Assembly: GCA_934747775.1 (NCBI GenBank)
Contig: CAKVHA010000002.1
Span: 62,001-126,000, forward strand
Length of the DNA stretch: 64,000 bases
Direction of reading: 5' to 3'
Origin: an uncultured Clostridia bacterium
GTDB taxonomy: Bacteria > Bacillota > Clostridia > Christensenellales > UBA1242
This document shows, in pieces, positions 9,328 to 16,863 of this stretch (the stretch's first letter is position 1; every line of letters starts with the position of its first letter). The notes under the pieces are model-generated. The model was not told where the DNA came from. It did not search any database and saw nothing but the letters and a program-made list of their open reading frames with translations. Position numbers and translations under genes: made by a program.

Positions 9328-9345
9328 TATTTAATAATTAAACAA
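9317..9345 (-). promoter_or_regulatory. Sigma-A-like promoter of the lipoprotein gene
   Basis: On minus, TTGTTT (9345-9340) and TACAAT (9322-9317) are spaced 17 bases apart. The -10 box lies inside the inverted repeat described at 9305-9327. Confidence 0.55.
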
Positions 9346-9383
9346 ACTATGACATTAAATTATTTGAAAAATTGCATTAACAC

Positions 9384-9412
9384 AAAAAAATCTAAGCGGA
9401 AAAGCTTAGATT
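9384..9412 (-). terminator. Intrinsic terminator of the JAMM-like gene
   Basis: A 9-bp stem (9389-9397 with 9404-9412) is followed on minus by a run of seven T. It starts only a few bases after the stop codon. Confidence 0.85.
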
Positions 9413-9417
9413 TTGTG

Positions 9418-10251
9418 TTATTTAATATAATCATCTTGTTTTTTTAGTGGATTAGGAGTCTCTTGCCCGCGGCTAACACAAGGGTCTTTATGCACTCCAC
9501 TAAATGCATTAAACCTAATAGGACGACTATAGTCATCGTACATCGTAACACCTTCACAATCTCTTGCGAAACGTTTTTTTGCTTTCACATATTCATAAAT
9601 GTTTGTGTCAAGCGATGGTGTTATTATCATATCGCTGTAATGAACTTGCGGGTCGTTGGATAAGGTTCTAACATAATTTGAAAACAAGTCCACATTAGAA
9701 GGCAAGTTGGCAAGGTAATTATATCTGCCGCCATTTTTATCTATAATAACTGGATGCGTGTGGCAAAAATAAATAACAGCATTTTTAGGGTCGGACGGAC
9801 AACTTTGCTCTTGTGCGTAATCTTTTGCCCACTTGATAGCTCTTTCTGTATTATCAATATGGAAAAAAGTTTTGTCGCCAGATGGTCTTACATCGTGTCC
9901 TTCTATTGCAAAAATGCTAGGCTGACCATAAATTGGCGACTCAATGCCCAACATATAAAATAGCTGCTCCACATTGTCGCGGTTTTTTGTGTGATTGTAG
10001 TGCCCAGCTATAATTCTATTCCATTTTCGTGTAACATCATAGTTTAAAGTAGGTGAAGCGCTTGACGGATTAACCAAAAAGTTTTTTTCTAATATCACGC
10101 CTTTTCTTTCGTCGTCACAATAATACAAGCCGTTTGCCTCATATTTTTTTACCATTTGAGCAAGATAAATCTCTCTTGTTGAATCCATTGCTTGCAAATT
10201 TGTTTCTCTTGCTATTCTATTATATTCAATCATAAATTGTTCTAATGTCAT
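9418..10251 (-). CDS. JAMM/MPN-like putative metallohydrolase, unknown function
   Basis: This 277-residue protein lacks a signal peptide or membrane segment. At 160-188 it reads VIYFCHTHP, and after an insert ends PSNVD. This matches the JAMM core H-[ST]-H-P...P-S-x-x-D (H164, H166, D188), but the spacing from the second His to Asp is 22 residues against about 12 in RadC or AMSH. The insert is KNGGRYNYLA. The following strand YSDMIITPSLDTNIYEY also resembles the core after the metal site. The candidate catalytic Glu is unclear (EGHD near 117 is one option). The family calls for a Zn-dependent isopeptidase or amidase, but the substrate is unknown. It has its own strong promoter and terminator. 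Confidence 0.55.
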   Translation of the reverse strand: MTLEQFMIEYNRIARETNLQAMDSTREIYLAQMVKKYEANGLYYCDDERKGVILEKNFLVNPSSASPTLNYDVTRKWNRIIAGHYNHTKNRDNVEQLFYMLGIESPIYGQPSIFAIEGHDVRPSGDKTFFHIDNTERAIKWAKDYAQEQSCPSDPKNAVIYFCHTHPVIIDKNGGRYNYLANLPSNVDLFSNYVRTLSNDPQVHYSDMIITPSLDTNIYEYVKAKKRFARDCEGVTMYDDYSRPIRFNAFSGVHKDPCVSRGQETPNPLKKQDDYIK

Positions 10252-10281
10252 ATCTCAATTTCCCCTCTCTATTTTAAACCC

Positions 10282-10310
10282 ATTATACCACACGCATTAT
10301 TTGTTTTCAA
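10282..10310 (-). promoter_or_regulatory. Sigma-A promoter of the JAMM-like gene
   Basis: On minus, TTGAAA (10310-10305), a 17-base spacer and a perfect TATAAT (10287-10282). The -10 is preceded by GTGTGG, like the TTGTGG and TTTTGG before the -10 boxes at 36376 and 36730. Confidence 0.8.
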
Positions 10311-10504
10311 GCCCCTATTTTTTATATGCTTGTTAATTTCCAATACATTTGTGATATTATCAACATTTTTAACAACACAATTTGACAAAATACGACAACA
10401 AGCACCAAGCCAATAAATCACATCAGTTTAAGTTGTTTAAATTATATATTTAAATTAAGCATTATAATCACATAATAATGCTTACTATATGTTTTATCCC
10501 CAAC

Positions 10505-10585
10505 TGCAAACAAAGTTTGCAATATCCTTCACAAAGAAAATATCACTACACAGTAATATCACTTACTCGTTATAGTAAATATCAT
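10505..10585. repeat. Array of four small palindromes joined by ATATC-type linkers
   Basis: Linkers ATATCC (10522), ATATCAC (10540), ATATCAC (10556) and ATATCAT (10579) each follow a small palindrome: TGCAAAC/GTTTGCA, TTC/GAA, TAC/GTA and TTACT/AGTAA. The linkers are conserved while the palindromes differ. It lies in the 377-bp gap between the JAMM-like gene and tRNA-Glu. The rest of that gap (about 10311-10490) shows only AT-rich DNA. Confidence 0.45.
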
Positions 10586-10619
10586 TAAAAAAAAGGCTTT
10601 CCTTTTTTCGAAAACCTTT
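10586..10619 (-). terminator. Intrinsic terminator of the tRNA-Met/tRNA-Glu transcript
   Basis: On minus, AAAGGTTTTC and GAAAGCCTTT pair with one G-T wobble around an 8-base loop and are followed by a run of eight T. Confidence 0.75.
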
Positions 10620-10628
10620 AATTTTATT

Positions 10629-10703
10629 TGGTAGTCCCAAGGGGACTCGAACCCCTGATACCACCGTGAAAGGGTGGTGTCTTAACCGCTTGACCATGGG
10701 ACC
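10629..10703 (-). tRNA. tRNA-Glu (anticodon TTC)
   Basis: This is a 75-nt tRNA with an encoded CCA. The acceptor GGTCCCA pairs with TGGGACT (first pair G-U), the anticodon arm is CCACC-CTTTCAC-GGTGG with TTC in the loop, and the T-arm is AGGGGTTCGAGTCCCCT. It lies 39 bp downstream of tRNA-Met and is transcribed with it. Confidence 0.96.
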
Positions 10704-10742
10704 ATATTTAATTTTTAATACCGTAGGCGCTATGTTGTAGTT

Positions 10743-10819
10743 TGGTAGCGGCGGTGGGATTCGAACCTACGACCTTTCGGGTATGAACCGAATGCTATAA
10801 CCAACTAAGCTACGCCGCC
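10743..10819 (-). tRNA. tRNA-Met elongator (anticodon CAT)
   Basis: This is a 77-nt tRNA with an encoded CCA. The acceptor GGCGGCG pairs with CGCCGCT (first pair G-U), and the anticodon arm is TTCGG-TTCATAC-CCGAA. The G1 acceptor and loop TTCATAC fit elongator Met rather than the lysidine-modified Ile tRNA or the initiator. Confidence 0.93.
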
Positions 10820-10840
10820 ACATAAGTTTTGAACAATGTA

Positions 10841-10869
10841 ATAATACATTAATTTGGTTTTTATGTCAA
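10841..10869 (-). promoter_or_regulatory. Sigma-A promoter of the tRNA-Met/tRNA-Glu pair
   Basis: On minus, a perfect TTGACA (10869-10864), a 17-base spacer and TATTAT (10846-10841). It lies 22 bases upstream of the mature tRNA-Met 5' end. Confidence 0.8.
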
Positions 10870-10963
10870 GAGTATTTTTGATATTTCTTTACTAATTTTA
10901 ACAAAATGTGCAATTATTTTAATATAATGAATTACAATAATTTAAAAACAATAAAAAAATGTA

Positions 10964-10992
10964 TTGACAAAATTATAATTTTAGCATATACT
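10964..10992 (+). promoter_or_regulatory. Sigma-A promoter of tRNA-fMet
   Basis: TTGACA at 10964-10969, a 17-base spacer and TATACT at 10987-10992, 20 bases before the tRNA 5' end. Confidence 0.82.
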
Positions 10993-11012
10993 AATTTATG
11001 TAAACTGAATAT

Positions 11013-11090
<78 letters not shown>

Positions 11091-11096
11091 TTTTAT

Positions 11097-11125
11097 AAGC
11101 AACATTAGGTAATGTTGCTTTTTTT
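11097..11125 (+). terminator. Intrinsic terminator of tRNA-fMet
   Basis: A perfect 10-bp stem (11097-11106 with 11111-11120) has an AGGT loop, followed by a T run starting 7 bases after the CCA. Confidence 0.92.
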
Positions 11126-11197
11126 GTTGTGAAATGTGCTGGTGTTAAAAATTAAAGCGGCTTTATTTATACTAAAACCAACTGAGTTGATATAATA

Positions 11198-11255
11198 CAC
11201 AAATTTGCTATACTTACTGGACTACCCCACCACCGCAAAGCGGTCCCCCGCCCGC
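11198..11255 (+). repeat. Dispersed hairpin repeat R1, copy 1
   Basis: The left arm is ACAAATTT, two variable bases, TATACTTACTGGACTACCCC. The hairpin is ACCGC-aaa-GCGGT (11232-11244) and the right arm is CCCCCGCCCGC. Two further copies are at 36896-36963 (minus) and 37047-37099 (plus), with different but fully paired hairpins. It lies in the gap after tRNA-fMet. Confidence 0.7.
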
Positions 11256-11260
11256 AAACA

Positions 11261-11313
11261 CTCACCCCAAGTAACCTGGTTTCTTCGGGGACCCCGAGCA
11301 AGGGGCGGACAAA
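11261..11313 (+). repeat. Dispersed hairpin repeat R2, copy 1
   Basis: TCACCCCAAG is followed by a small hairpin (AAGTAACC-t-GGTTTCTT, one mismatch), then TTCGGGGACCCCGAGC and GCGGACAAAA. The second copy is at 18836-18887. Here R2 directly abuts R1. Confidence 0.65.
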
Positions 11314-11349
11314 ACAAAACCAGCCTAAAGAAAAACTTTGGCTGTTTTT
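11311..11349. terminator. Intrinsic terminator of the 11357 gene
   Basis: CAGCC/GGCTG and AAAG/CTTT (11321-11330 with 11336-11344, one bulged base) around a 5-base loop, flanked by A and T runs. It is 8 bases past the stop on minus. Confidence 0.75.
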
Positions 11350-11356
11350 ATAAAAA

Positions 11357-12400
11357 TTAAAAATTAAATACTAATTTTGATTTTTTATTAGCTAATTCCT
11401 TATCGGTGTAATCGGAACTATTTAGCACATACTCTATTTTAGAGTAGCCATGCTCCCCTGCTTCTTGTAAATAGTTAGGTTTGAAACCTGCCACTGTTAA
11501 GCTGGAATTTAGCGTAGAATACGCAATCTCTATATTATCGTTAAAGCAAGTGAGTTTGGTTACACCTAAATTTTTAAACGCATATTTTGCAATAAAACCA
11601 ACAACATCGCTAAACGAAATATCATAATACTCGCTATCGCAAATTATTTTTAGCGCGTAACTATTATCTTGTTTTATAATGCCAACTAGCGACACAATTT
11701 TGTTTGTGGCTGTGTTACTTACAACCCACGACATAACCAAAGTGGACTCAACAAAATTGTTAAGCACCATTGTGCGGGCGGTTTTTGCGTGTTTGTAATT
11801 TGGATTAATAAAGAAAGGCAACTCGCCCACATAACCTTCGCCCCTAAACACGCCCTTTAAGCGTACTAAGTCTCTACCAACAAGCGGCTCTATAATATGA
11901 TTTTTATCATAATAGTAACCATTTAGTTTTTGCTCGGCGTAATCAAAAAAGTCTAGGGCGTATGGTTTATTAACATCAACTTCACCAAACGAAAAAATCA
12001 CAGGTTTTTGCGGGTCGTTAAACATAACCGACTGGTCTAGCGCTTTTAGTATTTTTGCAAGTCCCAAATTGTTTTTAACCGACATATTTATACCCACAAC
12101 GGTGCGGTTGTTAAAATACACATTATGCTTTTCTAAATATTTTGCAAACTGGTCTATGGTGCTATAATAATGGTCGGCTCTAAACATATTTATTTGATAA
12201 TTTTTAACTATAAACTTTTTGTAATCGTTAAAATACAAACTTGCTTCCTTCTTATCAAAATAAAAGTATTGAGTATATGATTTTCCATTAAAATCGTACT
12301 CATCACGCGGAAAAATATCAAAAAAATTATGCGTTGTGTTGCAATAATTTTCTAGTTCTTTTTGTGGTTTTTCTAATGTTTTTTTAATAATTGGTTCCAT
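11357..12400 (-). CDS. Hypothetical protein, possibly GNAT-like at the C-terminus
   Basis: This soluble 347-residue protein starts MEPIIKKTLEKPQKELENYC. I do not recognise a family. The second half (VESTLVMSWVVSN, IVSLVGIIK, then TKLTCFNDN, AYSTLNSSLTVAGFKPN) has the order of strands and the final 'N..a...l...GF' element seen in GNAT acetyltransferases, so a divergent GNAT fold is possible. Another ATG lies six codons upstream. Neither has a clear ribosome site. The upstream GDPD gene ends 41 bp before this start on the same strand, so the two are probably cotranscribed. Confidence 0.6.
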   Translation of the reverse strand: MEPIIKKTLEKPQKELENYCNTTHNFFDIFPRDEYDFNGKSYTQYFYFDKKEASLYFNDYKKFIVKNYQINMFRADHYYSTIDQFAKYLEKHNVYFNNRTVVGINMSVKNNLGLAKILKALDQSVMFNDPQKPVIFSFGEVDVNKPYALDFFDYAEQKLNGYYYDKNHIIEPLVGRDLVRLKGVFRGEGYVGELPFFINPNYKHAKTARTMVLNNFVESTLVMSWVVSNTATNKIVSLVGIIKQDNSYALKIICDSEYYDISFSDVVGFIAKYAFKNLGVTKLTCFNDNIEIAYSTLNSSLTVAGFKPNYLQEAGEHGYSKIEYVLNSSDYTDKELANKKSKLVFNF

Positions 12401-12441
12401 ATAATAATATATTATCACAAAATCTTGCTTGTTGCAACACT

Positions 12442-13146
12442 CTACATAACTTTATCGGTTGTTATACTTTCTACACCATACTCCACCATTTTTGCCGCAG
12501 TATTATAACCCTTAACTCCCCACGCGGAAACACCAACGCCAAAATTGTTGAATTTTTTAACCGTATCTTTTCTTATCAGTCGCCAAAGCAGCGATATATC
12601 TGTGCGATATTTTACGCAAAAGTTTAGGCAACGCTTAATGGGATTGGTCACCAGTAGTTGTAACCGCTGATTAGGAAGCAAAGCTCTAAGTTTTTTTAAT
12701 ATTTCCATATTAAACGAAATTAATATGCAATTTTTAAGATATCTATACCATTTTAGCATTTTTACAACCCTTAAAATTTGCTTATCACTAAAGTTGTATT
12801 TAAATTCTATAACGCACACTTTGTGATATTTTTTGCATATTTTCACATACTTTTTAAAAGGGCAAATTTCGCCCGTAATTCGTTTTTTTGCACTCATTAG
12901 TTTTAGCCGCAAAAGTTGGTCGAATTTTAGGTTGTGAATAAGCGCCTTATTGCCAAAAAGGCGTTTGCCGTTTTTATCGTGGAAACACACGCACTTGCCG
13001 TCGAATGTAAACTGAATGTCGGTTTCTATGCCCCAAACATCTGGAATTAGGCACGCTGCTTTAAACGCTTTTAGCGAGTTTTCTACCGCGTCATCGCAAA
13101 GCCCACGGTGCAAAACCAGTTTTGTAAGGTCGCTAATTCTTTCCAA
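12442..13146 (-). CDS. Glycerophosphodiester phosphodiesterase family protein
   Basis: This family hydrolyses glycerophosphodiesters to glycerol-3-phosphate and an alcohol. The 234-residue protein has the catalytic set in the usual order: HRG at 13-15, ENS at 22-24, E41 and D43 in GIETDIQ, and FHD at 55-57. It ends with the typical VSAWGVKG...YGVESITTDKV strand. There is no signal peptide, so it acts in the cytoplasm. The start is a TTG, chosen because TTGGAGGAA lies at ideal distance and the HRG motif must be near the N-terminus. Confidence 0.9.
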   Translation of the reverse strand: MERISDLTKLVLHRGLCDDAVENSLKAFKAACLIPDVWGIETDIQFTFDGKCVCFHDKNGKRLFGNKALIHNLKFDQLLRLKLMSAKKRITGEICPFKKYVKICKKYHKVCVIEFKYNFSDKQILRVVKMLKWYRYLKNCILISFNMEILKKLRALLPNQRLQLLVTNPIKRCLNFCVKYRTDISLLWRLIRKDTVKKFNNFGVGVSAWGVKGYNTAAKMVEYGVESITTDKVM

Positions 13147-13197
13147 TAAATTCCTCCAATAAAATTTAAGCTTATTATATTAATATATTGTATATAT

Positions 13198-13226
13198 TTG
13201 ACAAATTTAACCTTATAATTTATAAT
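13198..13226 (+). promoter_or_regulatory. Sigma-A promoter of the 13270 membrane protein
   Basis: A perfect TTGACA (13198-13203), a 17-base spacer and a perfect TATAAT (13221-13226). The expected start near 13233 rules out the ATG at 13231 as the translation start. Confidence 0.85.
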
Positions 13227-13269
13227 AACTATGAAAATGGGTGTACTTTCACTTAATTTAAGGACAAAA

Positions 13270-14136
13270 ATGACAAAATCTAGGCAAAAACACTTAATAC
13301 TTGCAATTTTTATGTTGGTGATATCAATTTTTACCGCTGTGTTTTTTGCGGATGCAAGCACAAAAGTTTATGCCGACGAAACAAGTACCACCTACTCCAT
13401 AAAATTTATTATTAACGGCGAAGTTGTTAGTGAATTAAACAAAGCCGCTGGCGAAAAACTTACCGAAGCCGACTTTCCTATGAACAGCACAAAACTACCT
13501 GTTGCGGGCGAAAACGATGTGTTTGTTTGGCGTTGTAATTATATAAAAGACGGCGAACAAAACCAAAAAGTTATTAGATTTACAGCATTCACTGGTGATG
13601 TTACTCACGAGATATTTGAAGTAACTGGAAACGCAACATTCCAATTTTTTGCTTACAAAAACAAAGAAAAAGCTCACACTGTAGTTTTTATTTTGCCAGA
13701 CGGATCGGAAGTGGAACAAACCGTGTATAACGGCGAAGATTGCATTGAACCATCTATAAAACTTGGACTATTTGAAAAGCTTAAATATAGCGAAAAAATT
13801 ACAAATGTAAAAGAAAGTATGACAGTTAATGTAAGCATAGACAAAACTGGCAAATACATTTTTATGATTGTTTGTGGTGTTACTCTACTTGCGGGAATTG
13901 TAGTTATTGCAATTGTTGTTTTAAAAATGATTAACGCACCAGAAGTTGGTGACGACGAAGAAGAACTTGTAATTAACGATAGCGAAGTAAGCGACATTTT
14001 TACAGCTGAAAAAACCGCAGAACAAGACCTAGACAATATGATTAAAGAAAACACGTCTACTCCTGCAAAAAAGGAAAATACAGGCAAGAAAAAAACTGCC
14101 ACACTAAGCGGCAAAAAAATTAAAATTAAAAAATAA
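13270..14136 (+). CDS. Predicted cell-surface membrane protein, unknown function
   Basis: This 288-residue protein starts MTKSRQKHLILAIFMLV with a signal-peptide-like segment (about 8-28, ending near VYADE). A beta-rich extracellular part of about 165 residues follows, then one transmembrane helix at about 197-222. The cytoplasmic tail is acidic (GDDEEEL) and ends with a Lys/Thr-rich stretch. The ectodomain has two similar halves with 'IKFIINGEVVSEL' and 'VVFILPDGSEVEQTV', possibly repeated beta-grasp-like units. The ATG at 13231 is in frame but lies at the transcription start. AAGGAC precedes 13270. Confidence 0.75.
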   Translation: MTKSRQKHLILAIFMLVISIFTAVFFADASTKVYADETSTTYSIKFIINGEVVSELNKAAGEKLTEADFPMNSTKLPVAGENDVFVWRCNYIKDGEQNQKVIRFTAFTGDVTHEIFEVTGNATFQFFAYKNKEKAHTVVFILPDGSEVEQTVYNGEDCIEPSIKLGLFEKLKYSEKITNVKESMTVNVSIDKTGKYIFMIVCGVTLLAGIVVIAIVVLKMINAPEVGDDEEELVINDSEVSDIFTAEKTAEQDLDNMIKENTSTPAKKENTGKKKTATLSGKKIKIKK

Positions 14137-14163
14137 GGTTAAATTATTTATAACCTTATTTTT
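14129..14163 (+). terminator. Intrinsic terminator after the 13270 gene
   Basis: AAATAAGGTTA and TAACCTTATTT pair around an AT loop (14131-14141 with 14151-14161) and are followed by T. Confidence 0.75.
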
Positions 14164-14208
14164 AGTAAAACCAAATTTAATGCGGATTAATTTAAACCGC
14201 TTTACACT

Positions 14209-14238
14209 AAAAAAGCCATTCATAATGAATGGCTTTTT
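14209..14238 (-). terminator. Intrinsic terminator of the E2-like gene
   Basis: A near-perfect 14-bp stem (14210-14223 with 14225-14238), T-rich on the minus strand, ends 10 bases after the stop codon at 14248. Confidence 0.8.
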
Positions 14239-14247
14239 GTTATGTTT

Positions 14248-15237
14248 TTACGCTGCTTTAGCTTGTTCTTTTGCTTGTTTTTTGGCATCCTTTTTTGCTT
14301 TTTTAAGTTCTATTTTAAACGCTTTCTTTTCTTGTTTTGTCATATTTTTAGTTTTTTCTTTAGCTTCTTTTTTAAGACGTTTTTTGCGTTCCTTTTTGCT
14401 TTCAATAGGCTCAATATCAAGCTCTTGCTCTAGTAAACTAGGATCCATCATATACTTTTTAAACATTCTAACTGACTTTACAAAATAAAATCCGTCGCAA
14501 TAACGCTCTTCGGTGGTCATACCCATTTTTAGCACTTTTCCTGGTACAACTTTATCGTCTTCAACAACTGGCTCCATATGTTCTTTTCCGATACTATAAA
14601 ACATACCTGTTGTTCCAAAATTGTAAAGGTGATGATGAATGTAATCACCGTGAAGTGACTTAAGATTTGTAAAATAAAAACTTGTGTGAAATGGTGAAAC
14701 ATCAATAAGTTTTTTTGGCATAATTCCAAAATGGTCTAATACACGCAAAGTATTAACAGCAAATCTAACAAAACAATTTGGAATAAATTGAAAAAACTTT
14801 GCAGTTTTTTCGGTGCTATTTTGATTAAGCGCATTTTTAATTGACTTATCCAAAAGCTCTTTAACCTGATAAATATTTTCTCTGCCAGTAAAGCGAATTT
14901 TCATTGTAGCGTCTGGGCTATCGTCGCCTAATCCCTTTTTAACAGTAAACGACACATATAGTCCATTTCGTTGATAAATTCTGCCAGCAACCGCAAATCT
15001 ATTTAGTTTTTGGCGAATTGCATACAAACGCACTGCACCAGCTAGCAAAATATCCATATAAGAAAAAACAACACCCTCTTTTTCGCGTTTTTCTTTTATC
15101 CACGCGTCAAGCGGTTCACAACGCAACTCCACAACGTTTAAGTTCATTGCGTCGTTACGCGTTTTCATAATAACAGGAACAAGGGCGGTTTCGGGGTCAA
15201 CCTTAACCTTTACTCCATCACTTCTAAATCCAAACAT
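14248..15237 (-). CDS. 2-oxoacid dehydrogenase E2-like / chloramphenicol acetyltransferase-fold protein
   Basis: The 329 residues align by eye with the E2 catalytic domain only; no lipoyl or peripheral-subunit-binding domain is present. Typical blocks are SYMDILLAGAVRLYAIRQKLNRFAVAG, SPFHTSFYFTNLKSLHGDYIHHHLYNFGT and TTEERYCDGFY. The last block corresponds to DHRxxDG of active enzymes, with Glu in the catalytic His position and DG kept. The final 50 residues are almost all Lys, Glu and Ala (KKERKKRLKKEAKEK), a charged tail not part of the fold. No E1 or E3 gene is nearby, so a pyruvate-dehydrogenase role is unlikely. GGAG precedes the ATG. Confidence 0.75.
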   Translation of the reverse strand: MFGFRSDGVKVKVDPETALVPVIMKTRNDAMNLNVVELRCEPLDAWIKEKREKEGVVFSYMDILLAGAVRLYAIRQKLNRFAVAGRIYQRNGLYVSFTVKKGLGDDSPDATMKIRFTGRENIYQVKELLDKSIKNALNQNSTEKTAKFFQFIPNCFVRFAVNTLRVLDHFGIMPKKLIDVSPFHTSFYFTNLKSLHGDYIHHHLYNFGTTGMFYSIGKEHMEPVVEDDKVVPGKVLKMGMTTEERYCDGFYFVKSVRMFKKYMMDPSLLEQELDIEPIESKKERKKRLKKEAKEKTKNMTKQEKKAFKIELKKAKKDAKKQAKEQAKAA

Positions 15238-15351
15238 AATTTTTCTCCAAGTATTTTAGTATAGTTTTTTAATAATTTATTATAACTTTATTTAATAAAT
15301 TTGAAAAGGGATTTTAGTCAGATTTACCAAATTTATAAAAAAATAGCAAAA

Positions 15352-15921
15352 TTAATTGCTATTTTCGTTTTCTTTTTTCTTTGCGGCATCTTCTATAATT
15401 TCGTTAAGCATTCTATCAAACTGTTCTTGAGTGATAAGACCTTCTTCTTTTTGTTTTCTAATAACTTGAACTTTAAGTGCAATTTCTTCGTTTTCAGACA
15501 TAGGTTTGTGTGCTTCTTCAATAATTGTGTTTTCGCTAAGTCTTAGCCCACGTGCAGCAAATATTGCTAGTAATCCTGGAATAATAGACACAACAAACAA
15601 CAATTGGAAAATACCCACATACATAATTGTGCGGTAAGCGCCAATTAACACATCTTTAGTACGTGCATATCTTAAATACACAACAGCAGCGTAAATATTA
15701 AAAATGGCGTCAACAAACAAATCTACAATCGTCATACTCATTTGCATATTTAAATCTGCAGCGTCCACAACGCCAATAAAGTTTATGTAATAATCGCGTA
15801 AAAAATCTTTTACTCCACCCACATTAAACACTGCGAAAAACGCACTTAGTAATGCTAGTCCGCCAAATATAAAACTTAAAACTGTGCTTGCAGTTAACAA
15901 GCCTTTTGATTTTTTATTCAT
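15352..15921 (-). CDS. Membrane protein with C-terminal SHOCT-like motif
   Basis: This 189-residue protein has three or four hydrophobic segments (about 7-33, 67-87, 93-125) and ends with KQKEEGLITQEQFDRMLNEI, a SHOCT-like short helical motif (about 155-175). It overlaps the end of the upstream gene by 8 bp, and both encode the same architecture, so the pair probably arose by tandem duplication and may form a hetero-oligomer. Its function is unknown. Confidence 0.72.
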   Translation of the reverse strand: MNKKSKGLLTASTVLSFIFGGLALLSAFFAVFNVGGVKDFLRDYYINFIGVVDAADLNMQMSMTIVDLFVDAIFNIYAAVVYLRYARTKDVLIGAYRTIMYVGIFQLLFVVSIIPGLLAIFAARGLRLSENTIIEEAHKPMSENEEIALKVQVIRKQKEEGLITQEQFDRMLNEIIEDAAKKKENENSN

Positions 15922-16459
15922 CTTGCACCAAAATTTTGGTTAGCACATCCAAAAACTCTTGTTTTGAAAGTGTACCATTTTCCCTTAATTTTTTTACTTC
16001 GTCTATTTTTTGTTTTAATCTATTAGAATATTCATCTTCTGTTTTTATTGCATCTGGCTGATTTTTATCACACAACAACGCAACAAGCGACAACACACCA
16101 GCGGCGATAGAGAAACCTAAAAAGATGTTAAACCCGCTAAGTGTGATAATTGTCTTACGTCTTGAAAGTGGGTTTGTGCCACTTTTAGATTGATCTAAGC
16201 ACACGTATCCGCATGCCGCGTTAAGTATTATTGCCAACCCTATAAACACAAACATTAGCACCAAGGATAATGTTAGTAAGTTGTCAGCGGAGTGCTGATT
16301 AAAATTATATAGTGGCGAATTATATATTTTTAGCCTTATTGAGCTATCTACTACATCTAATGACACCGACACAACAACTAGCACAACACAAGCCAAAACA
16401 CTTTTTATTAAATACATTATTCCAGAAATTAGCAAAAGCGTATTTCTATTGTTTTTCAT
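15914..16459 (-). CDS. Membrane protein with C-terminal SHOCT-like motif (paralogue of the next gene)
   Basis: This 181-residue protein has hydrophobic segments at about 8-34, 60-85 and 103-130, a linker, and the C-terminal motif LRENGTLSKQEFLDVLTKIL, again SHOCT-like. AAAGGAT precedes the ATG. It is the first gene of the two-gene operon with 15352-15921. Sequence identity outside the tail is low, and similarity is mainly in layout. Confidence 0.72.
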   Translation of the reverse strand: MKNNRNTLLLISGIMYLIKSVLACVVLVVVSVSLDVVDSSIRLKIYNSPLYNFNQHSADNLLTLSLVLMFVFIGLAIILNAACGYVCLDQSKSGTNPLSRRKTIITLSGFNIFLGFSIAAGVLSLVALLCDKNQPDAIKTEDEYSNRLKQKIDEVKKLRENGTLSKQEFLDVLTKILVQDE

Positions 16460-16493
16460 AATTTATCCTTTTAAATTGATTTATACATTAAAA

Positions 16494-16521
16494 ATTGTAT
16501 CACATTAAGCCATAATTTCAA
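16494..16521 (-). promoter_or_regulatory. Sigma-A promoter of the SHOCT membrane-protein pair
   Basis: On minus, TTGAAA (16521-16516), a 16-base spacer and TACAAT (16499-16494), 34 bases before the start codon. Confidence 0.65.
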
Positions 16522-16545
16522 ACAAATATTATATGTTTTTAATTG

Positions 16546-16863
16546 TTAATGCTTTTTAGCAAAGCTTTGCATAATTTTTAGTATTTCATCAAAATTGTCG
16601 TCCGTTGCACATTTATTACGACAAATTGCACCGCATTTTTGACATTTATGTACAACAACATACCCTTTTTTGCCATCAACTTCTATATTTTGTGGCACTA
16701 AAAGCCCTTTACACGTATTTTGTCTATCACCCGGCATAACATCTACATGCAGCGAATGTAGGCAATATGGGCAATGATTACGCGAAGTATATTTAAGCGG
16801 CTCTACTACTTTGCCGCAATTTACACACACAAAGCCGCTATCGTTTTTGGTGAAGTTTTTCAT
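16546..16863 (-). CDS. RNHCP domain zinc-finger protein
   Basis: This 105-residue protein belongs to the RNHCP family, named for its motif, seen here as SRNHCPYCLHSLHVD. Other metal-binding pairs are VNCGK (with VCVNC), HKCQKCG and CRNKC, so two zinc sites are likely. The family function is unknown. The ATG overlaps the RadC stop by 4 bp, indicating translational coupling. A DNA- or RNA-related role is only suggested by the coupling to RadC. Confidence 0.88.
   Translation of the reverse strand: MKNFTKNDSGFVCVNCGKVVEPLKYTSRNHCPYCLHSLHVDVMPGDRQNTCKGLLVPQNIEVDGKKGYVVVHKCQKCGAICRNKCATDDNFDEILKIMQSFAKKH

Noticed and set aside
13231..13269. ATG at 13231 as start of the surface protein
   Set aside because: It coincides with the predicted transcription start; 13270 has AAGGAC upstream.
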